Below, in pieces: positions 46,583-58,186 of a stretch of DNA of 64,000 nt; positions within the stretch are counted from its first letter, which is position 1, and every line of letters begins with the position of its first letter. The notes below the pieces were generated by a model. That model saw only the letters and a program-made list of their open reading frames with translations, did no database searches and was not told where the DNA came from. Both the position numbers and the translations under genes were made by a program. The stretch comes from Lumbricus rubellus (taxonomy: Eukaryota; Annelida; Clitellata; Crassiclitellata; Lumbricidae): the NCBI GenBank assembly GCA_945859605.1, contig OX243827.1, positions 24,683,665 to 24,747,664 of the forward strand, written 5' to 3'.

Positions 46583-47966
46583 TTAAATACATACATAGGC
46601 TACATACATGCATGCACACGAACATACATAGGGCCTACGTACTGGTCGCAGGCAATGGTACATAGGCTTAGGCCTGCACGCATAAGAATAGGCATACACG
46701 TGCTCGTATAGGCTAGCTTACTCGAGGTCACGAGTATATATACACGCCGTTGCACTAGTTATAAAACCTTGTAATATATTTTACGATCGGACTACGTACA
46801 GCTATTGCTGAAAATTTCAGACCGGCTGCTAAATATGTCAAGTTAGTCAAGCTGACTACCGTTACCAGCACATAATATACCTTGTAACCTTGCCTATTAT
46901 AGTTGACCCATTATAGGGCATGATAGAAATGAGAAATAGCATTGTTGTTCTGCTCCGAAGTATTTTTGTGATCTCATGCTTCGTCTCCGAATTCTCTGCC
47001 ACTTCGCTGCGTCCTCTAAGGTCCTTTGATCGCTTCAACTTGTGTATTTCCCCACGGCGTCAGGACAAAGGCTTAATCCACTGACTGATGCTTTGCGTGC
47101 ATAGTTTTCTGTAGGAATGGACTTCTACCATAACCTTGCGCGTCGCCTTCTCTCGTATCTTTCTATCGCCTCAAATACCAGCTACCTTTTTCTCTCAGGT
47201 CGCACGCTCTGAAAGGCTTTAGCTGGGAAAGTGCTTTATAAAATGGTTATTTTACAATACAATACAATGCCACAACAATAGGCCTAACTGCTATGCTAGG
47301 CTACTAGGCTATAATTGCTCTATGCTTGCACATTAACAGCAGTTCAAGGCGTGGAACATAACTGTCAACAGAAATCATTACAGCGCTAAGCCTTGAGGGC
47401 ATGATGGAAATAAGAAAATAGCATTGGGTCCTGTTGCGTTAAAGTCGCACCAACCAACGATTTTATTTGGTGTAAGTGCAACTTAAAGGTGTAACTCTCA
47501 AATTCATAAAATATGATATTACTGGAGCAAGCATTTCTAAAGTAGCTTTCAGCAGTTTCTGCTTATGCTACACTACTACAATTATTTGTGGTTTGCATAA
47601 TTATCACACTTAGTGTAGTTTATTTAGCATGAACATTGAACCAACAACCTCGCTGGATAGTCTGTTGCTATTTATAGGAAAAGGGAAATCCACTTCTGCC
47701 TGCCGCGGCTTTCATAAAACGCCAATCGTTTTCGGAAAACTTAGGATCGCTTCGAATTGGTTGTTTGCAAAGAGCGTCCGCATTTTGGTGGATTTAGTGC
47801 TTTGGATTTATGAGGACGTGCTTTTGGTCGTCTAATCGATGTTATTGCAGCTCCAGATCTACAGAAATCTCAACCGATCTGCTTGAGAGTAAGTTGCAAA
47901 GATAAAATAATGAACGCCGAAAGCTTAGCTTAGTATGGTTCCAGGTCGACCTAGATCAGGGACTTG
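46583..47966. other. Intergenic; short local duplication
   Basis: The motif gggcatgatagaaatgagaa (46916) recurs as gggcatgatggaaataagaa (47398). A plus-strand ORF at 47629-47835 has no recognisable content. A retroelement tail-like stretch is at 47190-47275 (gtgctttataaaatggtt, then acaatacaatacaat). Confidence 0.4.
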
Positions 47967-48094
47967 CAGGGATGCCACTCATAGCTTTTTCCACCTAGAT
48001 CCAGGTTTTTCGGCCTTGTCTGGGTTTCTAGGATTTTGGGGTCAAGATGTAGCCTTTTTCTGACCTTTTTTAAAAATCCAGTGTGGCATCCCTG
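47967..48094. mobile_element. hAT-type MITE, 128 bp
   Basis: TIRs CAGGGATGCCAC and GTGGCATCCCTG, with 8 bp flanks GGGACTTG and GGGACGTG (one difference). It is older than the other copies, judging by the TSD mismatch. Confidence 0.85.
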
Positions 48095-48777
48095 GGGACG
48101 TGGTTAACGAAAAACTCTAAAGTCCGGCTGGATTTGTGACATGGACAGCATTTAGAATATTATTTTATGGGCGGATTATCATTTGGGTTTGCAGTCTTTT
48201 CATAATTATCGGGTCGGTTGTGAGTTGTTTTATTTAAGACCTGGACGTTGCGGTTTGTTGATCCGTGAAATTTTTGATGCGGTTGAGCGAACTATGCCTA
48301 TAGTTTTTCAGTCAAAGGAATAGGCCCACCGCTAAGAATCTAGTTAAAGCCTGTCACGATTCTTGCTTGCGATAGATGTGTAGCCTTTGTTATTATACAG
48401 AGACAGATTAATATGAATAGCTATGAATAAATGTAATGTAATGTAGATGTAGTGTTAAGGTAAATCTTTGAAATATTAACGTCACACATGAATCGTGTCA
48501 GGGAGACCAGCTTAAAAACCGTCGCCATATCAAATCAAGTTCACAATAGCCAGGCTTCTCTGTCCGTTCCGGTGCCAGGCCTGGATACGAGGAGGTCAAC
48601 CGATGAGTCCGTGTTGATGTGGTCGTTTGGTGTCGCTGGTGTAGAATCAGGATATGGTGGCCTGAAGAGTTCCATAACTTTCAACCTTGAGTGGAAAGTA
48701 GCAGAGGAGAATGCAAGCGGAGGGGAGCCGTGAGATTTACAAAGGAGATGGGATGTTGAGCAGATTGAATTTCAAGG
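48095..48777. other. Intergenic, no gene recognised
   Basis: A plus-strand 81-codon ORF (48488-48733, MNRVRETSLKTVAISNQ) is the most protein-like stretch but has no domain, no splice partner and no codon signal I can defend. Confidence 0.35.
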
Positions 48778-48985
48778 CAGGGCTTCTTTTAAGGAATTTT
48801 TAGAACTGCACAGCTACTTCTTAAATTCCTTCCCTTCCTCCATTGGTAAATATTACTCCCAATCGGATTGCATATTAATGTGCTTTTTCAAACACATTTA
48901 ACTGCACAGAAGTGCTTTTACAGCTGCACAAATCCATTTAGAGATGGACATTTTGAGTGTGACTGCATGCTAAAAAAAGCCTTGC
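48778..48985 (+). repeat. Dispersed ~200 bp repeat, copy 1
   Basis: Shares gcttcttttaaggaattttt, agaactgcacag, taactgcacagaagtgctt and agctgcacaaatccattt with the reverse-oriented copy at 54955-55147; a fragment is at 61360-61408. Confidence 0.8.
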
Positions 48986-49660
48986 TTCAAGGCCTCAAAT
49001 GCTGGTTGTTTCACGTAGACTATAATATTATACTCGGGAGTCGATTGTCGATTAAAGATGATAATACTATTATACTTTTAACTAGAACTAAGGTTGATGT
49101 ATGCATTTAATAAGATACCAAGGTTAGGTGAGTTGTTGTACTTTTTTTGTTTATATATAATTGCATTGAATATTGACTAAGTTGACCATTGCATACTATT
49201 TATAGATTTATATAGCGCCTATCAAGAATGACTAAATTCAGGCCGCTCGATTGTGCTTTGTAGAAAACAATGACGTCTGAAATACAAGTACTTCTTAAGC
49301 ATAATGGCAATCACAGGCCCCGTTTTCTAAAGCACCACCTGAAAGCTGAGCATATGACGACTATGGCTTGAATGCTGTGAGAAAAAATCTCTGTTCCCAT
49401 GCATATCTGACAATGTGCCTGAAGTTTTAGATTTCATGCTGGAAAATAAGACACACTGGGTCAGCGACTTAGCGGGAGATATCAAGCTATTCATGAGAAG
49501 AAGTTTAAAGTCCTCAGGACAGGACTTCTAGATCTATGAAGAGAGCTCTTGATAAGCACTGGTAGATTAGTTGACCTACATGAATGCAAAAAGGGGGATT
49601 ACCACTTGACCAACGAATTTATATGAGTGGGTCTTAAGAGATGGCCAGTAGCAGAAAAAC
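48986..49660. other. Intergenic, no gene recognised
   Basis: AT-rich. A single retroelement tail-like motif (tttatatagcgcctatcaag) is at about 49205. Confidence 0.4.
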
Positions 49661-50215
49661 ACAAGTGTACGCATGTACATTGTACAGTTTGTACACACTT
49701 GCACGCGTGCACGCATGCACACGCTCTCGCACACACAGGCACACATACAGGAAAACACATTTGTACACACAGGCTCGCATTTAAGTGTGTGCTGCAGCAC
49801 ATGGCCTTGCAAGTTTAAGGGACGCGCATTATATAGTGTTATAAGTAAATTATGTGCATAGCTAACCGTGGGTTATAAGAGGTGGTATTTGAGAAATTGA
49901 GGGTAATCACAGCACTGGGATCGGCGCTAGCCTTGGTGCAGCACTGTACACACACACACACGCACATACGCATACATACGCACACACGAAGGCAAGCATA
50001 CGCGAAGGCACATGCGCGCACACATGTGTACACTCGCACACGCACACACACACACACACGTGTACGCGCGCATACGCACACCCACACGACAGTCTGAACT
50101 ATCAAATATTTTGATCAGATATAAGATGACAATCAGGATGGTGGCCTGTATGTATATATATATATATGTATGATTGTATGTACATGTATGTGTGTGTGTA
50201 TGGCCTTCTGTTGTT
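49661..50215. repeat. CA/TG-rich low-complexity tracts
   Basis: Two blocks (49665-49790 and 49945-50090) of cacacgcacatacgcatac-like sequence, then a TA/TG tract to 50205. ORFs here on both strands are His/Thr or Cys/Val artefacts. Confidence 0.85.
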
Positions 50216-50459
50216 GACACAGGTGATTGGGTTTGTTAATACACTTTAACTGGATAGTTTAACTGCCATTTAAGTGCTACGAGAGTGGTTTAGGGTGAAT
50301 GAAGCTAAATGTGTGTATTTAGACCCCAGCCCTCTTGATCCACCAGAGGCGCCATTGTTCTTTATACTACTATTGGTATTGTTATCTGAATATGTAAACA
50401 CTCAGTTCTTTTTATGGGGCATGTTTTCAAGAAGACTCCTTAAGTGACCATGACGACAA

Positions 50460-50660
50460 CTACACGATGGTGATGATAATGGTGATGATAGTGATTGTGG
50501 ACGTGGTGGTTGCATGGTGGTGGACTGGTGGTAGTGATGGTTGCATGGTGGTGGACTGGTGGTAGTGATGGTTGCATGGTGGTGGACTGGTGGTAGTGAT
50601 GGTTGCATGGTGGTGGTGGTGGTGGTGATGCAGTGGTTGTGGTGATTGTGATTGCAGGTG
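50460..50660. repeat. 31 bp tandem repeat, four copies
   Basis: ggttgcatggtggtggactg gtggtagtgat starts at about 50508, 50539, 50570 and 50601. Confidence 0.92.
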
Positions 50661-50970
50661 TCGATGTTTTTCGTGGTGGCCCTCATAGCAGCGGTCGTGG
50701 TAATATAATAAATAATGTACTGCAGTTAATAAATATAGTTACATACACAATAAATGAGTAACCGAATTGTAAAAAATACACAGAAAATACACAATGCATA
50801 AATAACTTAGAACTTAGTTCATCCCGTGCAGATCTGCACATCGGACAACACATCGTCTCCATTCTTATCTGTAAAAAAATTAGATAGATGCATAAATAGA
50901 ACGCAATAAACGTTGCTGCATGGTATCCACTCACGTTTGAACTCTGTGAACATTGTAGGGCTAGTCAGCC
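50661..50970 (+). promoter_or_regulatory. IRF upstream region
   Basis: No TATA box or interferon-type element stands out. The start codon is preceded by tgaacattgtagggctagtc. The TAG in frame just upstream means either translation starts at 50971 or an acceptor (gtag or ctag) lies here. Confidence 0.4.
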
Positions 50971-52135
50971 ATGGTTCCAGAACGCCAGGCATTCCATCCA
51001 TCGCAGCAGGCGGTCAAAGCCGTGGCTGACTCAACTGTCTTGCGACCTCGGAGGAGCCGAGCGAAATACAGGGACAACAAAGTCGTCGAGGTCAAACCAT
51101 CTCGACCGTCTGCTCGGAAGCGACACTGTCTCTCCCGGACAGATTCCTCCCTCTCCGAGTCCAAGACCAGCGATGGTTCGGAGTCTTGTCTGGAAATTCC
51201 CGTGAGTCTTGGCCCGAAAGTCACGAGAAGTCGGGGATCGGAAGTTCGTGGGACGCGTGGTGCGAAGGCGACTAAAAGGAACGGTTTTGATGGTTCTGTG
51301 ATTCAGGGATTGTCAAATCCTGTGGTGTCACTTGCTCAAGTGACTCAGAAGGTGTCCAAAAATTCCATAGGTTTGGGCTCCAATGGTCCAGCGATTCTGG
51401 TGTTACCAAATCCCATGAGTAAGGGCTTACTTGAACAATCGCAGGATCCAGTGAGTCAGGGATCAATTGATCCAGTGACTCTAGTATCACAAAATCCAAC
51501 CAGTCAGGGCAAAGATAATCCAGTAACTCTGGTGTTGCAGGATCCCATGAATCAGGGCTCACAGGATCCAGTGACTCTAGTATCACAAAATCCAATGAGT
51601 CAGGGCAAAGATAACCCAGTAACTCTGGTGTTGCAGAATCCCATGAGTCAGGGCTCACAGGATCCAGTGACTCTAGTATCACAAACTTCAATAAGCCAGG
51701 GCAAAGATAATCCAGTGACTCTGGCATCAGAAAATCCAACAAGTCAGGACTCACCAGATCAATCACAAGACCCAGAGACACAGAGCTTGGAAGTTTTGAT
51801 CTCAGAGTTGAAGCGGACAAAGAAGGGAAAAACCCAAGTGGAAAAACCGCCGAAACAACCGCCAAGGAAGAAGTCCGACCACAAACTGACCCTCCCAAAA
51901 GAACCAAAAGATCCTCCCATCCGGTCAACGAAGGAATCAAGGAACGACTTTGGAGGCAACGAGAGGCTGCTGATGCGACAGTGGTTGGAGTCGGAGGCAA
52001 ACATTGGAAGGATTCCAGGTCTTCAGTGGCTCGACAAGCAGGACAGACTGATCCGGGTGAACTGGAGACATGGATCGCGAGCGGAGTGGTCCACCGGAGA
52101 TGTGACTGTCTTCAAGTGCTGGGCCCAACACACAG
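50971..52135 (+). CDS. IRF: IRF exon 1: extension plus N-terminal half of DBD
   Basis: 1165 nt without a stop. ATG context is gccatgg. Residues 1-130 are basic and Ser-rich; about 158-265 are 32-residue repeats; about 270-320 are a Lys/Pro linker (KKGKTQVEKPPKQPPRKK); the DBD starts at NERLLMRQWLES. Donor cacag|gtatg splits the Gly of HTG. Confidence 0.94.
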
Positions 52136-52845
52136 GTATGTTGTTTACGAGAAAGCACTACAGGTAACACACACACACACACACAGGTATGTTGTTTATG
52201 AGAAATAATAATAATAAATTATAATAATAATTAATAATCATGATGATGATGGTTGTGGTGATGACAATGACGACGACGACGATGATGATGATGATAAGGC
52301 CTAAAAAAAAAACTTTGTGTTTCCGGTAACATAGCTAAAAAAAATTGGGTAGGTAGGTCGGAAAATATTTTTATTTTGTAAAATATTTTTATGCAGTGAC
52401 TATCCGAAAAAGTATACCTCACTAGTCTTTTTTGCACGCTGAAACAAAGTACATGTTCTAAGCAAGTATAAACTGCCTATTTCCTGACTGTCTGCACCTA
52501 AAACTGCTCTAGAAACAGTCCTATTAATTTCCTTTTGTTGACGTCTCTTATGTTATGTCAATACAAATGTTAAAAAAATATTTTTCGAAAAAAAATTTAA
52601 CTTTTTTTTTGAAAAATATTTGGGTCGCGGCCGTAAAAATGGGTCGGTCGGGTTACCGGAAACACAACAATTTTTCTTACGCCTAATAATGATAGTAATA
52701 ATGATAGCAATGCAGTTGCTTTCTGCAGCACTTTTCTCATCTGCAAAGACTAGCAATACCAGAACATCACACCCTAATTTTTTTAAATCCTGAAGGATCA
52801 TTGATATCTTGGGTAAAAAATTATAATAATAATAATAATAATAAT

Positions 52846-52893
<48 letters not shown>

Positions 52894-55462
52894 GGTAATA
52901 ATAATATTAATGAGAAGAAGAAGAAGAAGAAGAAGCCGTTCCAGGCACATTGCTTTTATATTATGTTTTATAAGTCCCTGGGGGAACGAAGTACCTCAGG
53001 GCAAAAATAATAATAATAAAAACAAGGACAATAGCAACAGCAGGTGCATCTGTATCTAATGAACAACAACTTAAAAAGAAAAAAATGTTATAAATGATAT
53101 ATATCCATGAACCAAGTTCATTTTCATTTTTCAATATTGAGTACAAAACCATAAATTGTAGGAACAGGTCATGAATCATGAATGTCTAATGACATCTTAC
53201 ACGACTTGCGTGCATATTTTATTATTGTCTGTCTTCCTTTCTTTATGTTGACGGGACTAAGAATTTCATTTAGTCCTCCTCGTTAGGCAACGTTTAGGCC
53301 TGGGATGGTTGAATAGTAACACGCGGCATGTCATGAAGCTCAGAAGGACATGGGGGTTGATACCCGCTAACCCTGGCGTAAGGTTGACACGGCCTTCCAG
53401 GCCCTAGGGGGGGGGAGGTATGACGGTAAGATGAGCAGTCGGAAAATGGTCACATTGTGTTCTGTATATTCTAAGAATTTAACTGTTTGGCAGTCTGCAA
53501 GGCTCTCATCTTTCATCCTTCCCAAGCACAGTGTGTTTATTGTTGCTACCCAGGACTCTCTGTGGTATGGACTGAGTGCTCTAATGTTTGACTACCATAA
53601 CACACCTAAACATACAAATTCATGTAGATATTCATACCAGTATACATAATATATAATGATATATACAAAATTATACATTGTATACGGTAATGTATATAAA
53701 TATATATGCAAATTTATGCATGTGTAAATAAATACGTGATTGATTCACTGGTTTATTTTATTGTGTTCCCAGGACATTTTAAAAACAATAAATAAGCTGT
53801 GCTTGTGAGGGACAGAATAGGCTGAAATTGTATCAGGGTATTAAAATGCATCCGCATTTAATACATAAGACCAGGCAGCTCTTTTTACATGCTTTACTGC
53901 CAGGATGTAGTAGTGCAAAGGATTTGTTAGTATAATTATATAAAGGATGTATTACTTAGTATACAAAGGTTTTTTAGCATACAAAGTATTTATTATCATG
54001 CAAAGGATATAGTGCATACAAAGTATTTATTAGGATTTGTTATCATTCAAAGTATTTACTAGCATACAAGGATGTATTTGCATAGAAAGTATTTATTAGC
54101 ATACAAAGTATTTATTAGCATACAAGGAATGTAGTAGCATACAAATGATTTATTAGCATAGAGAGGATGTAGCATAGTAGCACACAAAAGATGTAGTAGC
54201 ATACAAAGTATTTATTGGCACAAAACGGGTGTAGTAGCATAGTAGCATACAATGGTTTATTTGCGTACAAAGGACGTAGTAGCGTACAAAGTATTTAGTA
54301 GTATTCAAAGGATTTAGTAGAATGGTGCATGCATACTATCCAATGTGTACATCTACATGTATATGCGCACATCCTTGCTAGATATACTTGTACATACGCA
54401 CCACATTGTGCATGCATACATGCCTGATGCATACACTTATGCATGCATGTATGCTTATTCATGTATGCGTGCAAACGTACATGCACATGAATATATTATT
54501 CATGAATGTAGAAAATGAAAAGCTTATAAAATAGTTAAGTGGTTATATTGTGGCTTATTGTGGTTACAGCTGGTATAATACCTTCAGCCCTTTGGGTGAT
54601 CTATTGTTACCTTCAGCCCCTTGCATGATCTATTGTTATTATGATCTATTGTTATGCATGAGAACACAATCTGGGCGTCATTGATCGCTGCTCTGTTCCT
54701 CCACAGAGCAGCTGTTAATTTACTCTCGTAGTTCAAGGTCCTATATTGGTTCCTTGGGTATTGGTATTGTCAACAGATTTAGCACGTGCATGTCTTATCT
54801 GTAAGATAGCTGAATGATAGACTGTAGGCTTCCTGCAGGTTGTCCCGTTGACCGAGATTCGGGTGTGGGGCAAAATCGTGTTCTTGCGGATAGCGTGGGG
54901 CCAAATCGGGACCTGGCGAAAACAGTTCTGCAATAGACTGTGATTGGCTGACGCAACAAGGATTTTTTAACGTGCAGTTGTACGCAAAATGGGCAGTTCC
55001 AAATGTATTTGTGCAGTTGTATAAGCACTTCTGTGCAGTTAAAACCAGCAAAAAGGTCATTGCCCTTCAATTGGAAGTAATTTACCATGGAGGATGAAAA
55101 GGAAAAGAAGTTGTGCAGTTCTAAAAATTCCTTAAAAACAGCCCTGTGACACGATGAACTATGGAGAAATCATGTAATTTCTTTGGAGCCTCTTATCTGT
55201 GCAAAGTTGCCTAGATTGATAAATTGTAGTGAATGGGATAATTTTTATGGTTTATAAATTCTCTATAAATGCCCTATTGGAGCCCTGGAATTACTGTGGG
55301 GTGTTTAGGGTGGTGAGACACCGGTGCTGTGCTTGTATAATTGAGCATCTTCTATTATAGTATCATTAGTATGCATAGCATTTATAATCAAAATTTGATA
55401 TGCTGCATCAAATAAAAACGCATTACCTAACATGTCACAGTTGTCACACATATATACATATA

Positions 55463-55505
<43 letters not shown>

Positions 55506-55731
55506 GCACACACACACACACAAATTAAACACATAATTTTTCATAATATAAATAAATTTTAAAAATTGTTTATTATATATGCGTATGACTGTGTGAAATT
55601 TATATAGAAGACTCTGTTATGTATAAGATGGTACAAGTATCTTTTTCACCAAGGTATGATAGGAGAATATAGTTACGGATAGATAGCTTCACACATGCAG
55701 GCATATATATAATTATATACACTTAATTATT

Positions 55732-55766
<35 letters not shown>

Positions 55767-58150
55767 GTAGAATGTACATACATATAATCACGATATATTT
55801 ATGTATGTTTCTTACATATATGTATGTATATTGTATAATTGTATATATACGTGTTAACATAATGTTTACAAAACTGTGTGTGCAGCCCATGTTTGCAGTC
55901 GGTAGTTTGATCAGTCATTCTTTAACTATTGTTGACATATTAGATTTGTGAAGGTGGAGCTAAGCTTGTGAATGTACCGCTGACCTAGACTCTGTATATG
56001 GGCTTTACAGGTTTACAGGCTTTACGTCTCAACATGGTTTTATTAGGTCAATAAGATCCTGTTGCACACCACAGAGACCAATATAACATATATACAGGGT
56101 GGGCCAAAATAAATGCAACAACTTTGACGCCTTATAACTTTAACATTTTTTTCTGCGCGTCTTGTACTATATATCAGATTGTACATAATTATCCATATTA
56201 TCAATTTGCAAAATATCTAAAAGATACTATTACGACTTTTTGAGATAATGCTATTAATGTTCGACGTCCCTTTTTTGCCGTAAAACTGCAAGAAAAAAAA
56301 TCAAAAGTCTTAAACTGAATGTGTCAATGACTCAATTCTAAACAATCACAAGTTCTAACAATAAATAAGATTATTAATAACAATTCATATCTTGAGTGAA
56401 TTTATCATCAGTCAAACAAATACTCAATATGTCCACCACGTGCTTTAATGACAGCATGGACACGAGACGACCATTGATCGATGGCTGAGTCCACCAGTGC
56501 TTGGGTTATCTCAGCCCAGCAGCCAAGAATCACTTCTTTCAAATGTTCAACATCACGTATCGGTTCACGATAGACCAGTTGCTGAAGACAACCCCAGATC
56601 GAATAGTCAACCGGGTTTAAATCTGGATTGTTCGGTGGCCAGTTCTCCGGTTCATTAAACTCTGGTACGTTAGCGTTCAGATAGGCAACCGTATGACGTG
56701 AACGATGCGCCGGCGGGAGAACGTTTGCGACCACAGTTGCGCTGTTAGACGTTCCCGTGGCATCAATTTATTTAATATATCGATGTAGATCATATTTATT
56801 CCATTTTCTAGAAGGGAATTCTATCAACATCTGATGTGCATTGTATCCTTTTTCTACTCTTAAGATTTCTGATTAAATTCTATCCTCTTCCGTGAGCGGC
56901 GCCATGATATGTTCATTATTTACATTCAAAATTGAGAGGTGTGCGCCGCACCAAACTTTTATTTAAACGGTGCCGTATATCAGCGCAAGATTTGACACAG
57001 TAGTAGAATGGATAATTACCTTCAATTTAGTATATTGATCACGATGTTAGGATAAAAAGTGTTAAAGTTATAAGGCGTCAAAGTTGTTGCATTTATATTG
57101 GCCCACCCTATATATATATATATATATATACAGGGTGGGCCAGCATAAATGAACCAACTTTGAATGCTTATAACTCCGCCAATTTTTGGAATTTATTTAT
57201 ACTTCACGCGTCAAATTAAAGATATTTCACTCAAGTATATGCGCTGAAAAAATGGAACTTGTACAAGTTTAGGTTTTAATTATATGCTCGGAACAGCGCT
57301 AGCTACCATATTTTGCTGTTTTCTATGACGCGATCTGGCGCCGTTTCACCGAGATATTCAAAAATCGTTTTTCGCTAACACGTGCATAAACACGATCATT
57401 TTATGTGTTTTTAGAAGTATCTACCATGAATATCTTCTCGTCGCAAAACCATTTTCTTTCAATTTTATCAACAGCCGTGCGCGCTGCTTTAGACGCAAAG
57501 AAACGACTGGCTGGCCTATGGCCGTTTCTTTGCGTCAGTGTTGGAATGCTGTTGGACATCATGTCGACAAATAACTTTAGATCATCTTTTAGAATATGTT
57601 GTACGGTGTTTCTAGTACTACGTGTTTCTCGCTGATTGACCTGGGGAGATTTGCCTGTAGAGCCTATCCGGGTCGTTGTCTTGACGGCCAATTTACTCGT
57701 ACACAAGAGCAATGTTAGCGGATATGCGCACCTTAATTCCCATGGTTTACGATTAGAAAGTCCTGTTTTTATCAATTTTCAGTAGCAGATAATTCAAAGT
57801 AATGTTTATTCCATCCACTGTTAGAAAATTTGTAAATCATTTCAACCGAATTATATCCCTTATCAGTTCGGAAAATAAGGAACAAAACGCGATCTCCGTC
57901 TGTCAACGGCGCCAGATCGCGTCATAGAAAACAACAAAATATGGTAGCTAGCGCTGTTCGGAGCATATAATTAAAACCTAAACTTGTACCAGTTCCATTT
58001 TTTCAGTGCATATACTTGAGTGAAATATCTTTAATTTGACGCATAAAGTATAAATAAATTCCTAAATTTGGCGGAGTTATATGCATTCAAAGTTGGTTCA
58101 TTTATGCTGGCCCACCCTGTATATTATTTGTACATGTATATATTTATATG

Positions 58151-58186
<36 letters not shown>

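Noticed and set aside
48488..48733. 81-codon plus-strand ORF
   Set aside because: No domain, splice partner or neighbouring signal; length is within chance expectation.
50683..50934. Minus-strand ORF with CCPMC, possible zinc-binding protein
   Set aside because: Hydrophobic low-complexity remainder, no further metal ligands and no splice context.
51272..52000. 242-codon minus-strand ORF
   Set aside because: Mirror of the repeat-rich IRF exon 1, whose plus-strand reading is proven by the DNA-binding domain and splice phase.
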